64,000 bases of DNA. Origin: Candidatus Thorarchaeota archaeon SMTZ1-45. GTDB lineage: Archaea > Asgardarchaeota > Thorarchaeia > Thorarchaeales > Thorarchaeaceae. The notes beneath the pieces were generated by a model. That model was not told the origin of the DNA. It worked only from the letters and a program-made list of their open reading frames with translations, and searched no databases. The position numbers and the translations under genes were made by a program. Positions 39,301 to 47,387 of the stretch are shown here, piece by piece. Where the stretch lies: positions 1 to 64,000 of the forward strand of contig LRSL01000086.1 in NCBI GenBank assembly GCA_001563335.1. Direction: 5' to 3'. Each line of letters starts with the position of its first letter. Position 1 is the stretch's first letter.

Positions 39301-39336
39301 GTCTTGTATCCAGGATGTCAAAATTGCGATTCCTAG
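36331..39336 (+). CDS. nrdJ: Adenosylcobalamin-dependent (class II) ribonucleotide reductase, interrupted by an intein
   Basis: ATP-cone N-terminus; SPTLFNAG...QCSACFVLP; GGTGFSFSRLRP; NPC|intein|CGEQPLMPYESCVLGSINL; no separate NrdB. Confidence 0.93.
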   Translation: MKVEKRDKRIVEFDDSKIEAAITKAFESINADTGPVRGLTKEVVQIIHEKERDVIHIEEIQDIVEDTLMLRGFTEIARRYMKYREKHNEARKILQMMGVVDDLKFGPNAATVLSRYLLKDEEGNPTETPSQLFRRVSGAVASIEKKYDKNADVREYDDLFYYMMANLEFLPNSPTLFNAGTEIGQCSACFVLPIEDNMDSIFTSLKHMAVVQKSGGGTGFSFSRLRPVGSTVGTTGGVASGPISFMRVYDTATEIIKQGGRRRGANMAILRCDHPDIMEFIACKSDKQTFRNFNISVALTSEFINALQGDKEINLVAPHNGVKIQSIRARVIFDAIVYNAWSTGDPGIVFIDRINDEHPLGGELIESTNPCVSGNTIVSTDVGLLSIQDVPGVIKTAKKLVYCLKTKEGYQVKVTNDHRILTTTGWKQAGDLSKGDFICLQSTEGGFGKTGNLRIGQILGWYVGDGWNTGTDQRATLAFYGDDKGKLAQYFCDIVNEELESDLVVIKSKNREEVRSRRILNLVQEWGMESKEISNPILSSSADCQRGFLQGLFTADGSIQGKPEKGISVRLSQSNLDSLRSVQIMLLNFGIASKIYDNRRREQMRLLPDSKGEPKHYKTKANHELVISKENIVKFRDQIGFLLEYKQSRLVKGLDSLSIRGPYKENFLARFESLTPQLEEDVFDIVGTPHCGFVGNGIVVHNCGEQPLMPYESCVLGSINLSRMVKDGEIDWSRLEEVVKLAVRFLDNIIDLNVYPVLEIEQVTKANRKIGLGIMGFAELLIKLRNPYDSEKGLEKAEEVMSFIRQKAERASSELAKIRGNFENFALLKKRNRWKRNASLITVAPTGSISLIAQTSSGIEPLFAIAHSRMLAEGIHLSEVSPLFERVAVERGFWNDEIEHEVARSGSVQQIDGVPDDIKQVFKAAHEISPEWHVRMQAAFQKHTDNAVSKTVNLPNSATTEDVEQIFLLANQLGLKGTTVFRDGCLGGVQVLYPGCQNCDS
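37441..38436 (+). mobile_element. LAGLIDADG-type intein (332 aa) in the RNR NPCGEQ motif
   Basis: Starts CVSGNTIV; VTNDHRILTTTGW (block B); ILGWYVGDGW and FLQGLFTADGSIQ (DOD motifs); ends GNGIVVHN|C. Confidence 0.95.
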
Positions 39337-39346
39337 AGACCATTGC

Positions 39347-40186
39347 TCAGGTGGACCGCTTGGCTTCTTCATCAATGATGGAACGTCTAGTATTGATCAG
39401 CTTGTTATATGTGCTTTTGAGAGCTTTTTCAGCGTCAAAGAACCATAGTTGTTTTGCTAACAACCATTTGGTCTTTGATTCTCGAAAGCTACGTGACAGT
39501 TGTGTATAGTTCGTCTTCAGCTGTCCGATTACTACTGTAGAGTCCTTGCACCGATCACGAAGAGATCGGATCTTTTCCTCTAATGGAGCTAAGTCCTTAG
39601 CGAGTGTTCGCTCAACAGCATCTCTGATATGGCTGTTTCCGTTCAGGTTGATAATCCTGATACGAGACCAGCGCAACGTATTTCCTCCATTTTCACGAAC
39701 GAGTCTACTAAACTCGCTAGAGTCGATCAATACTCGTTCATTTTCAGAACCTAGAATTCTTCTTCGTTCTCTTGACCTGAGTAGTGGGAAGAGAATCACA
39801 CCTGGCCTGAGGCGGACCCCAGGAGTTTTCCTTATTAGTCTCTCAACGTATTTTTTCTGTTGTGCAGTTGGATTACTAAAACTGAATGAAACAATCGAAT
39901 AGACGCGATTTTCATATGATTCCTCCAGCTTCATTCGGGCTGTCGGTATCTTTCGAGTTTTAATGAATGATGTAACAGGTTGATTTTGAAGAATTGTGTC
40001 ATGAAGTTCGGAATATCCATGAACAATAAACACACCTTTCCGGATTCGTTGAACACCTTCTACTGCCGAGAGTTTCCTAGACACACCTTTAGTTCCGTCA
40101 GGAGAACCTAATAGAATGATTAATCGAGAATCACCTTTCAATTCGGAGGCATCTGGGAGGATGCCTTCTACACTGGCTTCGGTCAT
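39347..40186 (-). CDS. Hypothetical 279-aa protein
   Basis: Ordinary composition; VYSIVSFSFSNPTAQQKKYVERLIRKTPGVRLRPGVILFPLL segment; basic C-terminus. Confidence 0.6.
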   Translation of the reverse strand: MTEASVEGILPDASELKGDSRLIILLGSPDGTKGVSRKLSAVEGVQRIRKGVFIVHGYSELHDTILQNQPVTSFIKTRKIPTARMKLEESYENRVYSIVSFSFSNPTAQQKKYVERLIRKTPGVRLRPGVILFPLLRSRERRRILGSENERVLIDSSEFSRLVRENGGNTLRWSRIRIINLNGNSHIRDAVERTLAKDLAPLEEKIRSLRDRCKDSTVVIGQLKTNYTQLSRSFRESKTKWLLAKQLWFFDAEKALKSTYNKLINTRRSIIDEEAKRST

Positions 40187-40451
40187 TTTCTATAGCACAT
40201 TTGTCCTTCAAACAACAGCAAAAGGTATTCAAAGGTCATTGGTGACACATTTGAGCGACTGCAATAATCGTTAATATCTTTGTCTGGCATGTTTAAATAC
40301 TTGTATTTTAGTAAATATTTTTGATAACCTTATAAATGAAATTTAGGACTTTCATAGTAATTTTTTTCAATTTTAAGGGATAAGAAAATGAGTTTCTGTA
40401 ACTAGAATAACTTTACTCTTTATTCGACACACATTGTTTGAGGTGACATCT

Positions 40452-40532
40452 ATGCACTTCGATGATGAAGATCTTTGGGATAGTGATGACGACTTCGACG
40501 ATGACTGGGAAGACGACGACGACGACTGGTAG
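40452..40532 (+). CDS. 26-aa highly acidic Asp/Trp-rich micro-protein MHFDDEDLWDSDDDFDDDWEDDDDDW
   Basis: ATG..TAG with GAGGTGA SD-like sequence upstream; sense ORF opposite the spurious 40413-40673 ORF. Confidence 0.55.
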   Translation: MHFDDEDLWDSDDDFDDDWEDDDDDW

Positions 40533-40604
40533 GTCGAGGTTGGTTAGTCGGTCTCGATAGAACTCTTCCGGTCCAATCTTATCCCAGACTTGGACGTGAA
40601 TGCT

Positions 40605-40670
40605 ATGGCTAAAAAGAAACCAGCAGCAAAAAAATCGACCAAAACTGAAACTAAGAAAAAGAAGAAGTAA
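40605..40670 (+). CDS. 21-aa lysine-rich micro-protein MAKKKPAAKKSTKTETKKKKK
   Basis: ATG..TAA downstream of the acidic ORF, followed by a hairpin with T-tract. Confidence 0.55.
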   Translation: MAKKKPAAKKSTKTETKKKKK

Positions 40671-40682
40671 CAATATAGGACC

Positions 40683-40720
40683 GGGAGAAGTCTATCAGAC
40701 TTCCCCGTTCTTCCTTTTTT
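40683..40720 (+). terminator. Hairpin with T-tract
   Basis: GGGAGAAGTC-TATCA-GACTTCCCC followed by GTTCTTCCTTTTTTT. Confidence 0.65.
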
Positions 40721-40728
40721 TACATCGT

Positions 40729-42684
40729 TTATTTTGCGTGTTTAATTTCTTCAACAGATTCTGGGTTCACTAGGGATGAGGTATCACCCGGATCTTCTCC
40801 CAAATAGGCAGCTCGGATCATTCTCCGCATCACTTTGGCGTTTCTTGTTTTAGGTAGATCAGAAACAAAAAGAACATCACGAGGAGTAAGTGGTTTACCC
40901 ATTGCTATAGCCACAGATTGCTTGAGCTCCTCTCTTAGTTTCTCAGATGGTTCAACTCCAGGATTAAGGACACAAAATACAACAAGTTCATTGAGCTTGA
41001 TTTTGTGCGGCACGCCTATCGTTGCAGCCTCAGCTACAGCAGGATTACTCACAAGAACTGACTCAGCCTCTGCAGGTCCAAAGCGCTTGCCTGCCACTTT
41101 GATGATATCATCAGACCTACCAAGAATATACCAAAGTCCATCTGAGTCAATCGCGGCAAAGTCCCCATGGACCCAAGTATTTTTCCAACGAGACCAGTAT
41201 GTGTTTTCATATCTCTCGGGATTCTTCCAAAATCCACGGGTCATTCCTATCCAGGGTGATTTGATAACGAGTTCTCCAACTTTATTTCGTACAGGAGTTC
41301 CATCCTCATCAAACACGTCTGCGGCAATTCCAGGACAAGGTCCAGAAAATGCACAAGCCTTCAAGGGCAATAGAGGGTTTCCCATCACAATACCACCTGA
41401 GATTTCTGTGCCACCAGAATAGTTGATTATTGGTATTCTCTTCATCCCTACTTTCTCGAAAAGCCACATCCAAGGATCGGGATTCCATGGTTCGCCAGTG
41501 GAGCCAAAGTAACGAAGTGAAGAGAGATTGTGCGGCTTAATTGGGTCTTCTCCATGGGTCATCAACAATCGAATCAGTGTTGGGGATACTCCAAGTATCG
41601 AAACCTTATGTTTCTCAACAATCTCCCAAAGGCGTCCAGGATGCGGGTAGTCAGGAGCACCATCATAAAGGAAAAAGGTCCCTCCCAGAATCAAAGCCCC
41701 AAATACCAGCCAAGGCCCCATCATCCACCCCATGTCAGTCATCCAGTAAATCAGCTCACCAGGGTGCAAGTCTGTTCCAAAAGCCATGTCTTGAGCTGAT
41801 TTAATTGGAAATCCACAATGGGTGTGTACTGCTCCTTTTGCCAGTCCCGTAGTGCCAGAGGTGTAGATAATCATCATAGGCGATTCTGCATCTGTTATCT
41901 CTGTACTAGCTGAATCAGATTGGTCAGAAATGAGGTCGTGCCACCAATAGTCTCGCTTAGGCTTCATTTCAATTGATACTTCAGTCAGATTCAGAACAAT
42001 CATATGTTCCAATGAGGATATCTTTTCAGCAGCCTCATCTGCGATTGGTTTCATGGGAATAGTCTTGCCTCTGCGGATAGCCCCATCAACTGTGAAAATT
42101 GCTTTGGCATCAGCATCACCCAATCGGTCGACAATTGCATTAACTCCAAATCCTGAGAATAGTGGGAGGATTATGCCGCCAATTTTAGCTATTGCTAGTA
42201 GCGCAACTGTAATCTCAGGAATCATTGGCATGTAAATTCCAATTGAATCGCCTAATCCAAGTCCAAGTTCGCGGAGTGCATTTGCTGTCTTATTCACCTC
42301 TCGATACAAATCACCATATGTCATTGAACGAGTTGCACCATCTTCGCCCTCCCATATCAGTGCAAGTTGTGTTTCAGTATTTGTGCCCATGTATTTATCT
42401 ATGCAATTGTGAATAATGTTCAGCTTCCCATTGACACACCAACGTGGCCATGCAATACCATTTGAGAGATCCACAACTTGGTCATAAGGTTCATAGAACT
42501 CAATATTAAGAAACTTCAGAAGTGCGTCTGTAAACCATGCCACATCCTCTGTCGAACGTTGCATGAGTTCATCAAAGTCTTCTATTTCATGCAACTTCAT
42601 GAATCTCGTGAGGTTGGCCTTTTCTACATGTTCCGATGTAGGTCGCCAGACGATCTCGCCTCCAAACTCAAAGGTCTCTTTCAA
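40729..42684 (-). CDS. Acyl/acetyl-CoA synthetase (AMP-forming)
   Basis: MMIIYTSGTTGLAKGAVHTH, NYSGGTEISGG, WYILGRSDDIIKVAGKRFGPAEAESVLVSNPAVAEAA, KTRNAKVMRR. Confidence 0.93.
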   Translation of the reverse strand: MKETFEFGGEIVWRPTSEHVEKANLTRFMKLHEIEDFDELMQRSTEDVAWFTDALLKFLNIEFYEPYDQVVDLSNGIAWPRWCVNGKLNIIHNCIDKYMGTNTETQLALIWEGEDGATRSMTYGDLYREVNKTANALRELGLGLGDSIGIYMPMIPEITVALLAIAKIGGIILPLFSGFGVNAIVDRLGDADAKAIFTVDGAIRRGKTIPMKPIADEAAEKISSLEHMIVLNLTEVSIEMKPKRDYWWHDLISDQSDSASTEITDAESPMMIIYTSGTTGLAKGAVHTHCGFPIKSAQDMAFGTDLHPGELIYWMTDMGWMMGPWLVFGALILGGTFFLYDGAPDYPHPGRLWEIVEKHKVSILGVSPTLIRLLMTHGEDPIKPHNLSSLRYFGSTGEPWNPDPWMWLFEKVGMKRIPIINYSGGTEISGGIVMGNPLLPLKACAFSGPCPGIAADVFDEDGTPVRNKVGELVIKSPWIGMTRGFWKNPERYENTYWSRWKNTWVHGDFAAIDSDGLWYILGRSDDIIKVAGKRFGPAEAESVLVSNPAVAEAATIGVPHKIKLNELVVFCVLNPGVEPSEKLREELKQSVAIAMGKPLTPRDVLFVSDLPKTRNAKVMRRMIRAAYLGEDPGDTSSLVNPESVEEIKHAK

Positions 42685-42838
42685 TTAATACACTCCTCTT
42701 GGTTTGATTCTGCAAGCTGCAACTCTCCCAATATGGACATTCACCTATTTCACGGTAGTGATTTAGAAATAACCAAAGTTAGAGAGAAAAATCGAACTTG
42801 TTCACAGCATGTTTCGTGATTTCAAGATTGCAAGACTT

Positions 42839-42940
42839 TTACTTTCTACACCATTTTTCGCACTTGAAAGCTAGTTCTTCTTCGCGATACAACAGATTAC
42901 ATTCTTTGCAAAGAAAAAGACCGTTCACTTTCTTTGTCAT
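42839..42940 (-). CDS. 33-aa zinc-finger-like micro-protein MTKKVNGLFLCKECNLLYREEELAFKCEKWCRK
   Basis: Minus-strand ATG..TAA below the ORF-track cutoff; CxxC...CxxxC. Confidence 0.5.
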   Translation of the reverse strand: MTKKVNGLFLCKECNLLYREEELAFKCEKWCRK

Positions 42941-43033
42941 ACGAAAAAGAGTTTCATGATTTCTTTAGTTTGATGGTATGATTATTACTAAGATGGGAAA
43001 TCTCAAATCATTCTGGTAATTCAATCCTAAAAT

Positions 43034-43378
43034 GTGATTGTCATGTCAATTGGGTCATATCCAGATTGTATAACAAAACTGCCAAAAGCTAAGATACCTT
43101 TTCCAGGAGTTCAAGCATGGATTTCTCAGGGCAATGAGTCTCAAGTTGGGTTCTTTGAGATAGAACCAATCGGGGTCGTACCTCCGCATAGTCACAAGGC
43201 ACAATATGGCTTTGTTATTGAGGGAGAGATGCTACTGACAATTGGTGATGTTACCAAACTCTACAAAAAAGGTGATTCATACTATATACCTGAAGGGGTT
43301 GTACATTCAGCAGAGTTCAAAACATTTTGTAGAGTAATGGATTTCTTTGCTGAACCTAAAAGGTATGAAACTGAATAA
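43034..43378 (+). CDS. Cupin-domain protein
   Basis: GVVPPHSHKAQYGFVIEGEMLLTIGDVTKLYKKGDSYYIPEGVVHSAE. Confidence 0.92.
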   Translation: MIVMSIGSYPDCITKLPKAKIPFPGVQAWISQGNESQVGFFEIEPIGVVPPHSHKAQYGFVIEGEMLLTIGDVTKLYKKGDSYYIPEGVVHSAEFKTFCRVMDFFAEPKRYETE

Positions 43379-43520
43379 GCTGACTATTCTTTTTCATCAA
43401 ATGTTATTCAAAACCTTGGTTATGAAGAAACCTGTTTACCACTTCATTTTTTATCTGGTAGCGCAACGATGAGTTTATATGAATCCTGATTCATTATTAA
43501 ATTGAATCAATATTCAATAT

Positions 43521-44003
43521 ATGTTGGTGTTAATCATGACAAAGATTTGCGTTACTTCATCAGGGACAACATTGGACTCTATGGTTGACCCTCGATTTGG
43601 TAGGTGTGCTTACTTCATCATTGCAGATCCTGAAACATATGACTTTGAAGCAGTGCCAAATGAAGCTGCAAGTTTTGCAGGTGGTGCAGGAATCAGGGCG
43701 GCTCAGATTGTTGTCGCCAAGAATGTTGAGGCGATCCTCACAGGTAGTGTTGGCCCTAATGCATTCCCGGCATTACAGGATGCAGGAGTTAGAATACTTG
43801 CTGGAGTATCAGGCACTGTAAGGTCCGCAATAGAGAGCTATAACAAAGATGTATTCCAGGAACTGACAACCCCGGGTCCTTCAAATGTTGGAAGAGGACA
43901 GGGGGGTCCTGGTCGTGGACTGGGAATGGGCTATGGATATGGATTGGGAATGGGTCGTGCTGGGGGTGGGCGAGGTCGCCATAGAGGAGGGAGGAATAGG
44001 TGA
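43521..44003 (+). CDS. NifX/NifB-type dinitrogenase cofactor domain protein with Gly-rich tail
   Basis: DSMVDPRFGRCAYFIIADPET, AAQIVVAKNVEAILTGSVGPNAFPALQDAGVRI; tail GMGYGYGLGMGRAGGGRGRHRGG. Confidence 0.9.
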   Translation: MLVLIMTKICVTSSGTTLDSMVDPRFGRCAYFIIADPETYDFEAVPNEAASFAGGAGIRAAQIVVAKNVEAILTGSVGPNAFPALQDAGVRILAGVSGTVRSAIESYNKDVFQELTTPGPSNVGRGQGGPGRGLGMGYGYGLGMGRAGGGRGRHRGGRNR

Positions 44004-44368
44004 CAACTAGAATACTTATCCCTACACATGACATGGAAGGTACTGAGATTGCGGACCACTTTGGAAGAGCACCCTATTTTGCAGTGATTGATCTAGATGT
44101 GAAAGGAAACACAATTGAAATAAGAGTACACCCAAACACAGGCGAACATTCAGGCGGAAGAGGACATGCTCATAGCAACGTCCAGAAGTATCAACCTCAA
44201 GCTGTAATTGTGTATGGAATGGGACCTCGTGGAATCGTGAGTTTTCAATCTCAGAATATCGCAGTTCTTAAGGCAAACAGCAGGTTCGTTCATGAGATTG
44301 TTCAAGCTTATCAGCGAAACGAGTTAGAAGAACTAACCGAGGGCTGTGCAGAAGCCCACCACAGATAA
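44000..44368 (+). CDS. NifX/NifB-type dinitrogenase cofactor domain protein
   Basis: TEIADHFGRAPYFAVIDLD, AVIVYGMGPRGIVSFQSQNIAVLKAN. Confidence 0.88.
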   Translation: MTTRILIPTHDMEGTEIADHFGRAPYFAVIDLDVKGNTIEIRVHPNTGEHSGGRGHAHSNVQKYQPQAVIVYGMGPRGIVSFQSQNIAVLKANSRFVHEIVQAYQRNELEELTEGCAEAHHR

Positions 44369-45242
44369 ATTGGGACAAATGGATCATGGGCGTGATTCAT
44401 TGATTGTCACAATTGCATCAGGAAAGGGTGGTACTGGAAAGACCACGGTGGCAGTAAATCTTGCTCTTTCATTGAACCATACATACTTGTTTGACTGTGA
44501 TGTTGAGGAGCCTAATGTTCATACTCTACTTCATCCAAGAAATGTCACATCTGAAGAGGTGACTGTATTAACTCCTGAAGTAGATCATAATCTGTGTACA
44601 TTTTGTAGGAAATGTAGCGAATTCTGTCAGTTCAATGCGATTTTCGTTGGCAAGACCAATGTATTAGTATATGACAAGATATGTCATTCATGTGGAGGTT
44701 GTGCTCTCATCTGTCCTGAAAGTGCAATAAGAGAGCGAGCACGGACTGTAGGATCCATCAAATCAAGTAAAGTAGATGATGTGAGTCTTGTTTACGGAGA
44801 GTTGAATATCGGAGAACCTATGGCGGTTCCAGTAATCAAAGCTGTCAAAGCGCACATTGTGAATAATGCAATCAATATCCTTGATGCACCTCCAGGAACA
44901 TCATGTACCGTTATTGAAACAGTGCAAGAAAGCGACTATGTTGTGTTGGTGACTGAACCAACGCCATTTGGATTACACGACCTTATGATGACCATTGATG
45001 TAGTTAATAGAATTGGTGTGCCATACGGTGTTGTAATCAATAGATCTACCATAGGGAACGATAATACAGCTAAGTTTCTGAAAGAAAAGAGAATTCCAAT
45101 CCTCATGGAAATCCCTTTTGAGAAGCGTATAGCCAAACTCTATTCCAGAGGCATTCCATTCGTCAAGGAACTCACAGAATACCGTGAAAAGTTACAGGAG
45201 ATGATGAAGTCTATTCAGGAGATTGTGAATAATGACAAATGA
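44346..45242 (+). CDS. MinD/Mrp-like P-loop ATPase with inserted 4Fe-4S ferredoxin domain
   Basis: IASGKGGTGKTTVAVNLA; CTFCRKCSEFC..CHSCGGCALICPE; APPGTSCTVIET. Confidence 0.95.
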   Translation: MQKPTTDKLGQMDHGRDSLIVTIASGKGGTGKTTVAVNLALSLNHTYLFDCDVEEPNVHTLLHPRNVTSEEVTVLTPEVDHNLCTFCRKCSEFCQFNAIFVGKTNVLVYDKICHSCGGCALICPESAIRERARTVGSIKSSKVDDVSLVYGELNIGEPMAVPVIKAVKAHIVNNAINILDAPPGTSCTVIETVQESDYVVLVTEPTPFGLHDLMMTIDVVNRIGVPYGVVINRSTIGNDNTAKFLKEKRIPILMEIPFEKRIAKLYSRGIPFVKELTEYREKLQEMMKSIQEIVNNDK

Positions 45243-46104
45243 GGTGGCGGTTATCAGTGGGAAAGGTGGTACTGGAAAGACCACAATAGCTGCTGCATTT
45301 GCTGCAATAGCAAGCAACATAGTGATGGCTGATTGCGATGTTGATGCACCTGATTTACACATCCTCCTGCAACCAAATATGGAAAAGACTGAGGAATTCA
45401 TCAGCTCGAAAATCGCACTCATAGATGAAGGTTCATGCACATACTGTAACCTTTGCCAAACACATTGTCGTTTTGATGCAGTTGATCCACCAGATATTAA
45501 CTCAATATCATGTGAAGGGTGTGGAGTGTGTGAGTATATATGTCCGGAGAGAGCCATCATGATGCGTGACAAGGTTTCTGGTCATATTCATGAATCATCG
45601 ACCCACTTTGGACCCATGGTTCATGCGAAATTATTGCCAGGGGAGGGCAATTCAGGCAAGCTTGTAACTGAGGTGCGTAAACGTAGTGTAAAGTTTGCAG
45701 AAAGGCTTGGAAATGAGATGGTGTTGATTGATGGATCTCCTGGAATTGGGTGTCCGGTCATTGCTACAGTATCAGGACTGCAATTGGGAATTGTCGTCAC
45801 TGAGCCAACATTATCAGGCATACATGATTTGAAGAGAGTATTAGACCTGATGAAACAATTATGGGTCAGACCAGCTATTATCATCAACAAGTACGATATC
45901 AATCTTGATAATTCTAGAGTTATTGAGAGATTCTGTCTAGATAATAGTATTGAGATTCTTGGAAAATTACCCTTCGATACGATAATGACTGAATCCATGA
46001 TTGAAGGAATGACTCTTCCAGAATACTCTCCTAAACACAATCTCGTGAAATCCTTGCAAAGAATGTGGAAAAGGATTGAAAATATGATGAGAATGAATCC
46101 CTAG
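45232..46104 (+). CDS. MinD/Mrp-like P-loop ATPase with inserted 4Fe-4S ferredoxin domain
   Basis: ISGKGGTGKTTIAAAFA; CTYCNLCQTHC..CEGCGVCEYICPE; GSPGIGCPVIATVSG. Confidence 0.95.
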   Translation: MTNEVAVISGKGGTGKTTIAAAFAAIASNIVMADCDVDAPDLHILLQPNMEKTEEFISSKIALIDEGSCTYCNLCQTHCRFDAVDPPDINSISCEGCGVCEYICPERAIMMRDKVSGHIHESSTHFGPMVHAKLLPGEGNSGKLVTEVRKRSVKFAERLGNEMVLIDGSPGIGCPVIATVSGLQLGIVVTEPTLSGIHDLKRVLDLMKQLWVRPAIIINKYDINLDNSRVIERFCLDNSIEILGKLPFDTIMTESMIEGMTLPEYSPKHNLVKSLQRMWKRIENMMRMNP

Positions 46105-46114
46105 TGTAGATGTT

Positions 46115-46531
46115 CTAAGGAGAGTCGTATCGTTTCCATCGCAACCTAGGAGAACCACAATTTGGACATGCATTTTGTTTGTCCTTCTCCATATCTAATC
46201 GATGGCCACAGTCGATACACTGAAGTCCCCCAGAACCATCTCCCAACACATAACGACCACCCTCAATTCGTAATACTTGGCCCTCCACTATTCCCTGAGC
46301 AATCTTGTTGCGAGCTGATGCCAGTATTCTGTTAAATGTTGGTTGACTGATTTTCATTATTGTGCATGCTTCTCGTTGATTCATCCCTTCGTAATCAGCA
46401 AGACGGACAGCTTCAAACTCGTCAACAGTAAGAAGTATTTCGTCAAGATCTTTAGCTGGTATTCCAGCTGGCTTGTAGACGGAAACTGTTGGTTCTCTAT
46501 GGACAAATCGATGTCTTTTCCGACGAGGCAT
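46115..46531 (-). CDS. DUF134-type HTH protein with C-terminal zinc ribbon
   Basis: LTVDEFEAVRLADYEGMNQREACTIMKISQPTFNRILASARNKIA; CIDCGH..CPNCGS. Confidence 0.9.
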   Translation of the reverse strand: MPRRKRHRFVHREPTVSVYKPAGIPAKDLDEILLTVDEFEAVRLADYEGMNQREACTIMKISQPTFNRILASARNKIAQGIVEGQVLRIEGGRYVLGDGSGGLQCIDCGHRLDMEKDKQNACPNCGSPRLRWKRYDSP

Positions 46532-46582
46532 GGTGCATTTATCGATTCAAGGCACCAAAAGGATTCCGGTCAATTCGCAAAT

Positions 46583-47329
46583 CTATATAGCCATGCCTCC
46601 ATCCACCGATAGACAAGTGCCAGTACAGAACTCAGCAGTGGCTAAATACAGGATTCTCTCTGCAATCTCTTCAGGTCGACCAAAACGTCTGAGCGGTTGG
46701 CGCTCAATGAACTCTCTTCTCGCAGCCTCTGAATCAGGGAATTTTGATAGTCGATCTTTTAGAGAAGGAGTATCAGTTGTGCCTGGACAGATGCAATTGA
46801 CGCGTATCCTATCATCCATGTAGTCAATAGCTATTGCACGGGTGAGAGAAATTAGTGCACCCTTTGATGCTGTGTAGGCGGCTCTATCTTTTGCTCCCAT
46901 CAAAGCGACTGCAGATGCCACATTGATAATAGTACCTTCTGTCTTTCTCAAATGAGGGATTGCAAATTTTGATAGAAGATAAACACCTCGAACATTAACT
47001 GCCATTGTACGATCCCAGTCCTCTGGACTTGTATTGTCCACCTTACCTGGAACCACAACTCCTGCATTATTCACCAAGATGTCTAGTTGACCATATCTTT
47101 CAATGGTCTCAGACATAATCTACCGATCCATTTCGAGTTCAGACACATCGCCCTCGATGAATATGGACTCACTACCAAGTGACTGAATCTTCCTAGTAAC
47201 ATTCAATCCAGAATCAGATATGTCTGCAACTACAACATTTGCACCATTTTGTGCAAACAAAATAGATGTTGCTTCATCTATACCTGCACCAGCTACTGTT
47301 ATTATGGTGGTCTTGCCGCTTAACTTCAT
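46583..47329 (-). pseudogene. SDR oxidoreductase with in-frame TAG and degraded nucleotide-binding motif
   Basis: ...DVSELEMDR*IMSETIERYGQLDILVNNAG...YTASKGALISLTRAIAIDY; TAG at 47120-47122 in the same frame; TGxxxGIG is TVAGAGID. Confidence 0.75.
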
Positions 47330-47387
47330 CTATTACACCGCTCCACTAGACAACTCCTCGATTATGAAACTTCACCTATTATAGCGA

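Noticed and set aside
40413-40673. 86-aa minus-strand ORF (MLLLLFLSFSFGRFF...)
   Set aside because: It is the antisense of the two charged micro-ORFs on the plus strand; Leu/Phe/Val-rich composition is the complement of AAG/GAC repeats.
40835-41422. 195-aa plus-strand ORF inside the acyl-CoA synthetase gene
   Set aside because: Antisense shadow ORF of a strongly conserved enzyme.
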